Part shown: in pieces, positions 15,431 through 24,431 of the stretch
How the letters are laid out: each line of letters begins with the position of its first letter
How positions within the stretch are numbered: the stretch's first letter is position 1
NCBI GenBank assembly: GCA_024711025.1
Contig: JANJTP010000043.1
Location: forward strand, 62,001-126,000
DNA: 64,000 nucleotides
Direction: 5' to 3'
Source: Solirubrobacteraceae bacterium
Lineage (GTDB): Bacteria; Actinomycetota; Thermoleophilia; Solirubrobacterales; Solirubrobacteraceae
Notes under the pieces: model-generated
What the model was told of the DNA's origin: nothing
The model's input: only the letters and a program-made list of their open reading frames with translations
Databases searched by the model: none
Position numbers and translations under genes: made by a program

Positions 15431-17725
15431 TTACCTCGAGTCGGCCGAATGCTCCGCGCGGCGCCGCCGCGTGGCCTCCATCATGTTCTCCAGCGCGGCG
15501 ACGGCCTCCGTCCAGCCGCGGGTCTTCAGGCCGCAGTCGGGGTTGACCCAGAGCCGCTCACGGCCGACGCGGGCTTCCGCCAGCTCGAGCAGTCGCTCGA
15601 TCTCGTCGGCCGACGGCACCCGAGGCGAGTGGATGTCGTACACGCCGGGGCCGATCTCGTTCGGGTACTCCAGCTTCCCGGGGAACGCGTCGAGCACCTC
15701 CATGCCCGAGCGCGACGCCTCGATCGACAGCACGTCGGCGTCGAGGCGGACGATGTGCTCCATCATGTCGCCGAACTCCGAGTAGCACATGTGGGTGTGA
15801 ATCTGGGTGTCGTCGCGAACCGGAGCGACGGTGAGGCGGAAGCAGTCGACCGCCCAGCGCACGTACTCCTCGCGCTCTGACTCGCGCAGCGGCAGCCCCT
15901 CGCGCAGGGCCGCCTCGTCGACCTGGATGGCGAACGCTCCCGCACGCTCGAGGTCGAGCACCTCGTCCTGGAGCGCGAGCGCGATCTGGGTGCAGGTCTC
16001 GCGCCGCGGCCGGTCGTCGCGCACGAACGACCATTGCAGGATCGTGACCGGCCCGGTGAGCATCCCCTTGACCGGCCGCTCGGTCAGCGACTGCGCGTGG
16101 CGCCACCAGCCGACTGTCATCGGCGCCGGGCGCGACACGTCGCCGAAGAGGATCGGCGGCTTCACGCAGCGACTGCCGTACGACTGCACCCAGCCGTGGG
16201 CGGAGAAGGCGAACCCGGCGAGCTGCTCGCCGAAGTACTCGACCATGTCGTTGCGCTCCGCCTCACCGTGCACGAGCACGTCGAGCCCGAGCCGCTCCTG
16301 CACGGAGATCGCCTCGGCGATCCGGCTCTCCATGAACCGGTCGTAGGCGCCCTGATCGAGCTCGCCCCCTCGCAGCGCTCGCCGCGCGGCTCGGATGTCG
16401 TCGGTCTGCGGGTACGAGCCGATCGTCGTGGTCGGAAGCTCGGGCAGCTCGACGCGAGCCCGCTGTGCCTCGTGGCGGGCGGGATAGGCGCGGGCGCGCT
16501 CGTAGTCCCCCGCCGTCAGCGCGGCGGCGCGATCGCGAACCGCCGCGTCGTTGGTGTGGGTCGAGGCTCGCCTCGCGGCGATCGCCGCGCGCGCCGGGGC
16601 GAACAGCTCGTCGCGGCGCTCACCGCGCGCGCCGGCGGCCTCGCGCAGCACCGTCAGCTCGGCGAGCCGCTCCGCCGTGAACGCCAGCCAGCCGCGGACC
16701 TCGGCCGCGATGCCCGTCTCGCGGGCGGCTTCGTACGGCAGGTGCAGCAGCGAGCAGGACGGGGCGATCGTGATCCGCTCGTCGCCGAGCGCGGACGACG
16801 CCGCGTCGATCTGCTCGATCGCTCGGTCGTGGTCGGTGATCCAGACGTTGCGGCCGTCGACGACGCCCAGCGAAAGCCGTGTGTCGCGATCGCGCAGCAG
16901 CTCGAGCGCGGGCGCGAGCTGGCCGGGGGCGCGCACCAGGTCCAGATGCACCTCGTGCATCGGCAGCGAGAGGACGCGCTCCAGCGTCGTCCCGTCGTCG
17001 AGGCCCACGAAGTACGTCGCCAGGCAGAGCCCCAGGTCGGTGGCGCCGGCGAGCTCCGTCCACGCGCCGGCGAACGCGTCGAGCTCGTCCGGGCGACGGT
17101 CCAGGGCAAGGCACGGCTCGTCGATCTGGACCTCTGTCGCCCCGGCCGCCGCGAGCTCGCGCAGGAGCTGCCGGTAGACGGGAACGAACGCGTCCAGCGC
17201 GTCGAGCGGGCGCTCGAGCCCCTTCGAGAGCAGCAGGAAGCTGAGCGGGCCGAGCACGACCGGCCGTGCGGCCAGGCCCAGCTCGGCACTCTCGCGCAAC
17301 GGCCCGGTCCAGTGGTCGGCCCGCAGCCGGAGCTCCTGTCCCGGTCGCAGCTCGGGAACGAGGTAGTGGTAGTTGGTGTCGAACCACTTGGTCATCTCGA
17401 GCGGCGGCGCTCCGGCCGTGCCCCGCGCGAGCGCGAAGTAGCCGTCGAGTCCCTTCGCTCCGACGTCGCCGAAGCGCTCCGGCAGCGCACCGAGGGCCCA
17501 CGCGGTATCGAGCACGTGGTCGTAGAGGCTGAAGTCTCCGACCGGCAGGACGTCGATCCCCGCCGCGGACGCTCGACGCCAGGTCGCGGCGCGCAATGCG
17601 CGCGCGGTCTGCGCCAGCTCGTCCGAGCCGGTCTTCCCCGCCCAGTAGGACTCCAGGGCCGGCTTCAGCTCACGGTCGGGTCCGACGCGCGGAAGCCCGA
17701 GAACTGCGGTGCGTGCCATCCGCAT
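15431..17725 (-). CDS. metE: Cobalamin-independent methionine synthase
   Basis: At 764 residues this matches the usual MetE length and two-barrel structure. The N-terminal half begins TAVLGLPRVGPDRELKPALE and the C-terminal half TTTIGSYPQTDDIRAARRAL. Zinc and homocysteine ligands are visible in IHTHMCYSEFGDMM (His and Cys) and WVNPDCGLKTRGW (Cys). It transfers a methyl group from methyltetrahydrofolate to homocysteine without B12, in the cytoplasm. No cobalamin riboswitch is present: the upstream membrane gene ends 10 bases away, so the gene is read from an upstream promoter. Confidence 0.97.
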   Translation of the reverse strand: MRMARTAVLGLPRVGPDRELKPALESYWAGKTGSDELAQTARALRAATWRRASAAGIDVLPVGDFSLYDHVLDTAWALGALPERFGDVGAKGLDGYFALARGTAGAPPLEMTKWFDTNYHYLVPELRPGQELRLRADHWTGPLRESAELGLAARPVVLGPLSFLLLSKGLERPLDALDAFVPVYRQLLRELAAAGATEVQIDEPCLALDRRPDELDAFAGAWTELAGATDLGLCLATYFVGLDDGTTLERVLSLPMHEVHLDLVRAPGQLAPALELLRDRDTRLSLGVVDGRNVWITDHDRAIEQIDAASSALGDERITIAPSCSLLHLPYEAARETGIAAEVRGWLAFTAERLAELTVLREAAGARGERRDELFAPARAAIAARRASTHTNDAAVRDRAAALTAGDYERARAYPARHEAQRARVELPELPTTTIGSYPQTDDIRAARRALRGGELDQGAYDRFMESRIAEAISVQERLGLDVLVHGEAERNDMVEYFGEQLAGFAFSAHGWVQSYGSRCVKPPILFGDVSRPAPMTVGWWRHAQSLTERPVKGMLTGPVTILQWSFVRDDRPRRETCTQIALALQDEVLDLERAGAFAIQVDEAALREGLPLRESEREEYVRWAVDCFRLTVAPVRDDTQIHTHMCYSEFGDMMEHIVRLDADVLSIEASRSGMEVLDAFPGKLEYPNEIGPGVYDIHSPRVPSADEIERLLELAEARVGRERLWVNPDCGLKTRGWTEAVAALENMMEATRRRRAEHSADSR

Positions 17726-17735
17726 GACCTACCCA

Positions 17736-18215
17736 TCAGCTCAACGCGACGAACGCGCCGACGATCGCGCCGTAGAGCAGGTGCGCCGCCACCGTCACGA
17801 GCGGCGTCGAGCGGCCGTAGTTGAGCATCAGGAAGCCCGGCGCCTCCAGCAGCGGCGTCGAGTCGGCCGCGGTCCACGGCGTGCCCATGCGCGGATGGAC
17901 CACGGGCAGCACGACGCTGACCAGCACGGTCACCGCGAACAGCCCGTGCACGAGCCCGAGCAGCGTGCCGAGCGCCCAGCCGCTCGTGTCGATCGCGCTG
18001 AAGACGCCGAAGTAGATCAGCGAGAAGACGAGCCCCGCCAGGAGGTGCAGCACATAGCCGAGCGCCTTCGCCGCGGTCCGCTCTCGCGCGAACGCCGTGC
18101 CGAGCAGGAAGGGGAGGTCCATCCGGGTCAGGTGCAGCTCGCTCGCGGCGCGCATCGCCGTCGTCAGCACGGCGGTGCCCAGCAGGCCGCCGGTGATGGC
18201 GCCCCACACCGTCAT
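17736..18215 (-). CDS. Four-helix membrane protein
   Basis: The 159-residue protein has four clear hydrophobic helices (AITGGLLGTAVLTTAMRAAS, YVLHLLAGLVFSLIYFGVFS, LLGLVHGLFAVTVLVSVVLP, TVAAHLLYGAIVGAFVALS). Between helices 3 and 4 is a short soluble loop with HPRMGTPWTAAD. The arrangement resembles small hypothetical membrane proteins often found near glucoamylase-like genes; no function is known to me. Its ATG overlaps the stop of the upstream GH15 gene (ATGA), so the two are co-translated. Confidence 0.75.
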   Translation of the reverse strand: MTVWGAITGGLLGTAVLTTAMRAASELHLTRMDLPFLLGTAFARERTAAKALGYVLHLLAGLVFSLIYFGVFSAIDTSGWALGTLLGLVHGLFAVTVLVSVVLPVVHPRMGTPWTAADSTPLLEAPGFLMLNYGRSTPLVTVAAHLLYGAIVGAFVALS

Positions 18216-20026
18216 GCGGTCATCTCGCCGGACACCACGACCGCGGCGTTGATCAGCGCCAGATGCACGAGCGCCTGCGGGAAGTTGCCGAGGAACTCGC
18301 CGCTCCGGGGATCGATCTCCTCCGCGTAGAGCCCGACGTCGTTGGCCAGCGCGATCAGCTCGTCGAGCAGCTCGCCGGCACGCTCGACGCGGCCGGTCCG
18401 CGCGAGCGCCTCGACCAGCCAGAACGAGCAGGCGAGGAACGCGCCCTCTCGCCCGGCGAGCCCGTCCTCGCCGAGATAGCGGTGCACGAGCGGCCCGTTC
18501 GCGAGCTCGCGCTGCACCGCGTCGACGGTCGCTCTCACGCGCTCGCCCGGCGGCTCGCCGAAGCCGACGAGCGCCGTGAACAGGAGGCTTGCGTCGAGCT
18601 CCTCGCCGCCGGCGAAGCGCACGTAGCTCTGCTTGGCCTCCGACCAGCAGCGCTCGTCGACGAAGCGCCTGGCGGCGTCGGCCTGCGCTCGCCAGCGACC
18701 GGCGCTCCGTGCCGGGAGGTGCCCGTCGCGCGCCAGCGCCTGCGCGCGGTCGAGAGCCGCCCAGCACATGACCTTCGAGTGGGTGAAGTGCCGCGGGGCG
18801 CTGCGCACCTCCCAGATGCCGGAGTCCGGCAGCTCCCATGTGCGAGCCACGAGGTCGGCGCTGCGAGCGAGCCGGCGGGCGGTCTCGCGATCGAGGCGGT
18901 GGCCGTATCCGACGTGCAGCGCCATGGTCTCGAAGAGATCGCCGTAGACATCCAGCTGGCGCTGGCGCACGGCCTCGTTGCCGACCCGCACCGGCGCCGA
19001 GCCGCGGTAGCCGGCGAGCCGCAGGATCCGCTCGGGCACCTTCGCTCCGCCGTCGAGCCGGTAGAGGACGCGCAGCTGCGGACTGGTGAGCTGCGAGGCG
19101 TGGAGCAGCCACCAGAGGAACGCCTCGGACTCCGGCACGCAGCTCAGGCGCTGCAGCGCCTGGAGGGTGAAGAAGGAGTCGCGCACCCAGGAGTAGCGAT
19201 AGTCCCAGTTGCGCTCGCCGCCGATCGTCTCGGGGAGCGACGTCGTCGCTGCGGCGGCGATCGCCCCCGAGGGGGCATGGAACAGCAGCTTGAGCGCCAG
19301 CGCGCTGCGCACCACCGCCTCGCGCCAGGGCCCGTCGTGCTGCGTCCGCCCGGCCCACCGGCGCCAGAAGGCCGTCGTCTCGGAGAGCCGCCGCTCGACG
19401 TCGACCCGCGCGGGCAGCACCAGCGGCTCGTCATGGGCCGCGCTGAGCGCCAGCAGCGCCGTCCGCCCCTGCTCGACGACGACCCGTCCCGCGATCGCGT
19501 CGGTCGTGACCTCCGGCCGCCCCGCCGACCAGGCGCACACGGCGATCGCGTCTCCGCGCGCGGTCACGACCGGCACGCCGCTGCGCCGCTCCACGCGAGT
19601 CGGCCAGGAGGCGTAGCCGGGGCGCGGCGTCACGCGCCAGCGCATCGCCACCGAGCCGGCCAGCCCGTCGACGCGGCGTACGAGCTCGCGTCCCGGCGCG
19701 AGCTCCGCGCCCGGGATCGTCATGGCGTCGGTCACGCACACTGCGCCGTCTGCCGTCCGAAACGTCGTCAGCAGCACGTTCGACGCGTCGGCGTAGCGTC
19801 GCTCGACCGCGAACGGCGCCTCCGGGGCAAGCTCGAAGCGCCCGCCGCGCCGGCTGTCGAGCAGCGCCCCGAAGACGCTCGGCGAGTCGAGGTCGGGCAG
19901 GCAGAGCCAGTCCACCGATCCGCCGCGGCTCACCAGCGCGACCGTCCGGCCGTCGCCGATCGCCGCGTAGTCCCGGATCGGCACGTAGCCGTCGCCCCCG
20001 ACCGCCGGGCCGGCATCGCTCGCCAT
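18212..20026 (-). CDS. Glycoside hydrolase family 15 (glucoamylase/trehalase-like)
   Basis: The 604-residue protein has the full GH15 plan: an N-terminal beta-sandwich (IRDYAAIGDGRTVALVSRGG, SVDWLCLPDLDSPSVFGALL) and an (alpha/alpha)6 barrel. Barrel signatures include GGERNWDYRYSWVRDSFFTL, the conserved active-site region, and EEIDPRSGEFLGNFPQALVH near the end, which carries the catalytic-base glutamate. There is no signal peptide, so it acts inside the cell, probably on trehalose, maltooligosaccharides or a glycosylated metabolite. The frame is open far upstream but that part is antisense to the oxidase gene; I chose the ATG at 20026. Confidence 0.92.
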   Translation of the reverse strand: MASDAGPAVGGDGYVPIRDYAAIGDGRTVALVSRGGSVDWLCLPDLDSPSVFGALLDSRRGGRFELAPEAPFAVERRYADASNVLLTTFRTADGAVCVTDAMTIPGAELAPGRELVRRVDGLAGSVAMRWRVTPRPGYASWPTRVERRSGVPVVTARGDAIAVCAWSAGRPEVTTDAIAGRVVVEQGRTALLALSAAHDEPLVLPARVDVERRLSETTAFWRRWAGRTQHDGPWREAVVRSALALKLLFHAPSGAIAAAATTSLPETIGGERNWDYRYSWVRDSFFTLQALQRLSCVPESEAFLWWLLHASQLTSPQLRVLYRLDGGAKVPERILRLAGYRGSAPVRVGNEAVRQRQLDVYGDLFETMALHVGYGHRLDRETARRLARSADLVARTWELPDSGIWEVRSAPRHFTHSKVMCWAALDRAQALARDGHLPARSAGRWRAQADAARRFVDERCWSEAKQSYVRFAGGEELDASLLFTALVGFGEPPGERVRATVDAVQRELANGPLVHRYLGEDGLAGREGAFLACSFWLVEALARTGRVERAGELLDELIALANDVGLYAEEIDPRSGEFLGNFPQALVHLALINAAVVVSGEMTA

Positions 20027-20088
20027 GCCATCGTTTGTGCCCTCCGGAGGCCCATCCTTACCCCAGGCGATGGGGTTTGCGCATGTTA

Positions 20089-20100
20089 TGCTCGCGAGCA
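20089..20100. promoter_or_regulatory. 12-base palindrome between GH15 and oxidase genes
   Basis: TGCTCGCGAGCA is a perfect palindrome 32 bases before the GTG of the FAD-linked oxidase, overlapping a possible -10 (TTATGCT). It could be an operator for the divergent pair. Confidence 0.35.
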
Positions 20101-20131
20101 CGGGTCGCTCACGACCAAGAGGGGTGGAGCT

Positions 20132-21529
20132 GTGAGCATCGTTTCCGTGGATGACGCGGCCGTGCGCGAGTTGCGACACGGCTTCGAGGGCCGGGTGATC
20201 CTTCCCAGGCAGGAGGGCTACGAGGAGGCGCGGGCGCTCTTCAACGCGATGATCGACCGCCATCCGGCCGTCATCGCGCAGTGCGCGAGCGTGGGCGACG
20301 TCGAGTCCGCGGTGCGCTTCGGGCGCGACGGCGGGCTGACGACCGCCGTCAGGAGCGGCGGGCACTCGGTGGCGGGCATGTCGACGGTCGACGACGGCCT
20401 CGTCGTCGACGTGCGCAACATGAAGGCGATCGACGTCGATCCGGAGCGGCGGACCGTCCGCTGCGGCGCCGGCGTCACCTGGGGCGAGCTCGACGCGGCG
20501 ACGCAGGTCCACGGGCTCGCGACGACCGGCGGACGCGTCTCGACCACCGGCGTCGCCGGGTTCACGCTCGGCGGCGGGTCAGGCTGGCTCGAGCGCAAGC
20601 ACGGCCTCGCCTGCGACAACCTGATCGCCGTCGAGCTCGTGACCGCGGCGAGCGACTTGGTGCGCGCGAGCGAGAGCGAGCACCCCGAGCTCTTCTGGGC
20701 GCTTCACGGCGGCGGCGGCAACTTCGGCGTGGCGACGGCGTTCGAGCTTCAGCTGCACCCGCTGGGCCCGACGGTGCTCGGCGGGCTGATGCTCTGGCCG
20801 GGGGAGCGCGGCCGCGAGGTGGCCGAGGCGGTGCGCGAGGAGATAGCAGGCGGCCCCGACGAGCTGGCGCTGGCGGTCGTGTACCTCACCGGGCCGCCCG
20901 AGGACTTCGTGCCGCCCGAGCTGCAGGGCCGGCTCTGCTGCGGGCTCGCCCTGCTCTGGGCCGGTCCCGAGCTGGGCGACGGCGAGCCGCACGCGCGGCG
21001 ACTGCGCGAGCTGGAGCCCGCCGTCGACCTCGTCGGCCCGATGCCGTACGCCGAGCTGCAGCGCATGATCGACGACCCGCCGGGGCTGCGGAACTACTGG
21101 ACCGCCGACTACCTCGACGAGCTGAGCGACGAGGCGATCGACGTGTTCGCCTCGCACTCCGAGCGGATGCCCATCCCCTCGGCGTGCCAGGCGATCCTTT
21201 TCCCGTGGGGTGGCCAGGTGGCGCGTGTCTCGCCGAACGACACGCCGATGGCCAGACGCGACGCCGAATGGGTCTCCCACCCGTTCGTGCTGTGGGAGAG
21301 CGCCGCCGACGACGAGCGGCACCTCGCCTGGGGCCGCGGGATCTCGGCCGACCTCAAGCCGTTCACCAGCGGCGGCGTGTACCTCAACTTCATCGGCGAC
21401 GAGGGTCAGGACCGCGTCCGCGCCGCCTTCGGCGACGGCTATGACCGGCTCTCGCGCGTCAAATCGCTCTACGACCCGGACAACTTCTTCCACCTCAACC
21501 AGAACATCAGGCCGGCGGTCGTCGGCTAG
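20132..21529 (+). CDS. FAD-linked oxidase with BBE domain
   Basis: A GTG at 20132 has a ribosome-binding site (GGGGTGGAG). The 465-residue protein carries a PP-loop FAD-binding domain: AVRSGGHSVAGMSTVDDGLV holds the histidine that usually bonds FAD covalently, and GVAGFTLGGGSGWLERKHGL is the second FAD loop. It ends with the berberine-bridge-enzyme motif YDPDNFFHLNQNIRP. Relatives oxidise sugars, alcohols or amines with oxygen. The usual second covalent Cys cannot be placed with confidence. It is divergent from GH15 and convergent with the carboxylase genes, so context does not give the substrate. Confidence 0.88.
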   Translation: MSIVSVDDAAVRELRHGFEGRVILPRQEGYEEARALFNAMIDRHPAVIAQCASVGDVESAVRFGRDGGLTTAVRSGGHSVAGMSTVDDGLVVDVRNMKAIDVDPERRTVRCGAGVTWGELDAATQVHGLATTGGRVSTTGVAGFTLGGGSGWLERKHGLACDNLIAVELVTAASDLVRASESEHPELFWALHGGGGNFGVATAFELQLHPLGPTVLGGLMLWPGERGREVAEAVREEIAGGPDELALAVVYLTGPPEDFVPPELQGRLCCGLALLWAGPELGDGEPHARRLRELEPAVDLVGPMPYAELQRMIDDPPGLRNYWTADYLDELSDEAIDVFASHSERMPIPSACQAILFPWGGQVARVSPNDTPMARRDAEWVSHPFVLWESAADDERHLAWGRGISADLKPFTSGGVYLNFIGDEGQDRVRAAFGDGYDRLSRVKSLYDPDNFFHLNQNIRPAVVG

Positions 21530-21614
21530 CTGCCGGCGCCGGCCGGTGTCACCGCCCGGCCCACGATCGGGGCGCACGGCACCGGATCGGCCGTACGCGA
21601 CCGCTCGCCGATCG

Positions 21615-24422
21615 CTAGTCGTCCAGCGGCTCTCCCAGCCAGTCCCGATAGAACGTCTCGAGGTCCGGCAGGAAGTCATGGACGACCGGGTAGCCGGGCG
21701 GCACCGACTCGATGTCGAGCAGCGCCAGCGAGATGGGGTCGTAGTACTCGCGAAGCTCGTTCCACTCCGGGTCCGGGTACATCTTGTCGGGGAAGACCTC
21801 GAGCATCGCCTCGACGCTGCGGCGCACGTGGATCCGCGCGCCGAGCTTCCAGTTCTCACGGTAGTCGCCGAAGACGTGGCCGGAGTCGGACTTCACCACT
21901 CGCTCGCCGGACGGCAGCTCGACGATGCACAGGTGCAGGCCGAACGGCAGCAGCACGCGGTCCTCGGGGAAGGGCCACCGGCGCTGCACGATCCGCAGGT
22001 ACGTCCTGAAGCGCTCGCCGTCCTTGTAGCCGGACTGGAGCTGGCGGACCTGCGTGTCGGGCAGGGCGCCGTCGAGCAGCGCCTCCAGGGTCTCATCGGT
22101 CACCGGCTCGACCGATCCCGAGGTCCGGTGCGGAAGCTCCGCGCGAACCTCCGTTCGTGGCTGCCGCTGCAGGTCCTCGGGATCGCGACCGGCGAGCAGT
22201 CGCTCGGAGATCGCCACCGTCGGCGTCGGAACATCGAACAGGAACCCGTCGTCCAGGCCCCAGAAGGAGCGGAGCTCCCCGGCCCACTTCGGCGACAGGC
22301 GCATCGACTCGGCGTACATGCGCTGCACGGGCAGGATGAAGCGCTCGCCGCCGGTGGTCGCGTGGGCGAGCACCCGCTCGCGCTCTGCGGCCATCCACTC
22401 CGCGACCGGCACCGAGCGACGCTCGCGCTCGCGGCGCAGCTGGGCGCGACGCTCGGCCGTCGCCTGCTCGTCGAGCGTCCCGTCGCGGATCACGACGCCG
22501 TAGACCGACTCCGCGAGCCGCGCGATCAGGTACCCGCCGGCTACGTCGTCGACGACCGCGAGCGGCTCGCGCTCCAGCGGGTCGCCGATCCCGGCGCCGC
22601 CGCGCATCGGCGAGAGGTACAGATCGCCCTGGCGCATGGCCTCGGGCATCGTCAGCGTGCGCTGGTCGAAGTCGGCGCGCCCCTCGACTAGCGCCGCGAT
22701 CTGCGACTCCTCGGGGTTGCCGTCTGCCACCGGGTACGGCAGGCGCCCGCCGACCAGCTCGAAGATGCTCGACTCGCGGACGTTGTGGCGGTAGCTCGTC
22801 GCGCCCGGATACCCGCCCCAGAGGCCGGACTGCATCGTCACCCGCGCATTTCCGATGTTCTGGGTCTCGAAGAACTCGGTGCCCCAGCAGAGCCGCAGGC
22901 TCTCCCAGCCGGAGCCGCCGCGGAAGCGCCCCGAGCCCGCGGTCGAAGGCTTGACCGCCGCACCGAGGTAGAGGAACGGCTCGTTGATCTCCCAGACCTC
23001 GCAGTCGCCCATGTCACCCTGCGGGTTCCACATCGCCGCGGCGTAGTCGAGCCCGTCGGTGAACATCCGCGCGCCGCCACCGACGCACGAGATCGAGAAG
23101 TTGGTCGCCGCGGCCTGCTCGCCGTGGTGGTCGATGCCACCGCCCTGGAAGGTGTTGGCGGACATCGCGTACGGCGCCAGCACCTCCTCGACGAAGCCGC
23201 GGGCCTGGAGGCTCATCGACAGCGACTTGAGGACCCCGGTGAAGCTGGGCACGAGGAAGCGCCACGGCGAGCCGGTCGAGGCCTGCGGGTTCTGGTGGTT
23301 GGCCCATGAGCCCGGCGGGAAGTTCGTTCCGAGCGCGTAGTAGGCGCCGTCGTTGATCTTGTCGTTGGCGATCAGCGTCTGGGTGAGCAGCACCCAGAGC
23401 CCGCCCTGCATCGCCGCGGTCGTGCAGTTGGCCGAGTGGTAGCCCCACGACGAGGCGCCCTCGAGGTCGAGCTCCAGGCGCGCATCGGCCGTTACGCGAA
23501 CCTCGACCGGCGCATGCATGAGCGTGTCGACGCGCGCGTGCTGGGGCATCATCGGCTCGTCGGCCATCGTCAGCTCCGAGAACGCCGGAGCGCGATACCG
23601 GCCCGGGACGGCCATGTCGAACAGGCGCGTTCGGAACGACCGCCGGCCGTCCTCGATCAGCTCGGCACAGAACTGCAGGTAGGTGTCGACGCCGACGTCG
23701 TCGATCAGCGCCTCGACCTGGCGCCGGGCGAGCTGGCAGCCGGCGAGGCGGGTGCGCTCGTCGAGCGTCCAGTACTTGGAGAGGCGGGTGCCGCGTGCCG
23801 CAGCCTGGACGTGGTCCTTGAACAGCCGGTCGTTCGCCCCGATCTTCCGCGCGGGGATGTCGATGCCGTCCTCGAAGCGGCTGATCGGGCCGAGCGGCAG
23901 GCTTCCGGGGGTGCTGGCGCCGATCTCGATGACGTGCGTGACGCCGGCGACCCAGCCGACCAGCCGCCCCTCGTGGTGGATCGGGACGATCGTCTGCACG
24001 TCGGCGTTGTGGACGTCGCCGATCAGCGCGTCGTTGTTGCAGAAGATGTCGCCCGGGTTGATGCCGGGGTCGTCCTCGTAGCCCTCGCGGATCATGTACT
24101 TGATCGCGTCGGACATCGTGTGGACGTGCACGATGACGCCGGTCGAGAGCGCGACCGAGTCCCCTTCGGGCGTGTAGACGGCGAAGCAGAGCTCGCCCAG
24201 CTCCTTGACGATCGGGCTGGCCGAGATGTTGAGCGCCGTCTCGCGCGCGGTGACGAGGCCGCCGCGCAGGCGCGAGAAGACCTTCTCGAAGAGGATCGGC
24301 TCGCTCTCCTTGAGCTCGAGACGGCCGCTGAGCCCGGCGTAGGCGCCCGTGTCGTGGAAGAGGCGCTCGCGCTCCTCGAGCCGGCCGCGGAGGCTGAGCG
24401 TGGATTCGGTGATCGTGATCAT
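21615..24422 (-). CDS. Acetone-carboxylase-type alpha subunit fused to a gamma domain
   Basis: Residues 1 to about 760 align by eye along the whole acetone carboxylase alpha subunit: EPILFEKVFSRLRGGLVTAR, GDIFCNNDALIGDVHNAD, VGWVAGVTHVIEIGAS. Manganese ligands of the family (His, Asp, His) correspond to H138, D141 and H163. The last 170 residues match the small gamma subunit (FGDYRENWKLGARIHVRR, ESVPPGYPVVHDFLPDLETF), normally a separate protein. The gamma zinc site is lost: the usual CxC reads SDSGH and the CPGC segment reads DPIS. The enzyme class carboxylates a ketone to a 3-oxo acid with ATP hydrolysis. The substrate may not be acetone itself. It follows the beta subunit after 9 bases. 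Confidence 0.88.
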   Translation of the reverse strand: MITITESTLSLRGRLEERERLFHDTGAYAGLSGRLELKESEPILFEKVFSRLRGGLVTARETALNISASPIVKELGELCFAVYTPEGDSVALSTGVIVHVHTMSDAIKYMIREGYEDDPGINPGDIFCNNDALIGDVHNADVQTIVPIHHEGRLVGWVAGVTHVIEIGASTPGSLPLGPISRFEDGIDIPARKIGANDRLFKDHVQAAARGTRLSKYWTLDERTRLAGCQLARRQVEALIDDVGVDTYLQFCAELIEDGRRSFRTRLFDMAVPGRYRAPAFSELTMADEPMMPQHARVDTLMHAPVEVRVTADARLELDLEGASSWGYHSANCTTAAMQGGLWVLLTQTLIANDKINDGAYYALGTNFPPGSWANHQNPQASTGSPWRFLVPSFTGVLKSLSMSLQARGFVEEVLAPYAMSANTFQGGGIDHHGEQAAATNFSISCVGGGARMFTDGLDYAAAMWNPQGDMGDCEVWEINEPFLYLGAAVKPSTAGSGRFRGGSGWESLRLCWGTEFFETQNIGNARVTMQSGLWGGYPGATSYRHNVRESSIFELVGGRLPYPVADGNPEESQIAALVEGRADFDQRTLTMPEAMRQGDLYLSPMRGGAGIGDPLEREPLAVVDDVAGGYLIARLAESVYGVVIRDGTLDEQATAERRAQLRRERERRSVPVAEWMAAERERVLAHATTGGERFILPVQRMYAESMRLSPKWAGELRSFWGLDDGFLFDVPTPTVAISERLLAGRDPEDLQRQPRTEVRAELPHRTSGSVEPVTDETLEALLDGALPDTQVRQLQSGYKDGERFRTYLRIVQRRWPFPEDRVLLPFGLHLCIVELPSGERVVKSDSGHVFGDYRENWKLGARIHVRRSVEAMLEVFPDKMYPDPEWNELREYYDPISLALLDIESVPPGYPVVHDFLPDLETFYRDWLGEPLDD

Positions 24423-24431
24423 GGGGCTGCC

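Noticed and set aside
17726-17735. Cobalamin riboswitch ahead of metE
   Set aside because: Only 10 bases separate metE from the upstream gene, so there is no room for the element.
18263-20131. Very long plus-strand frame ahead of the FAD-linked oxidase
   Set aside because: It is antisense to the GH15 gene; the Arg/Gly/Ala-rich translation has no family pattern and a ribosome-binding site fixes the oxidase start at 20132.
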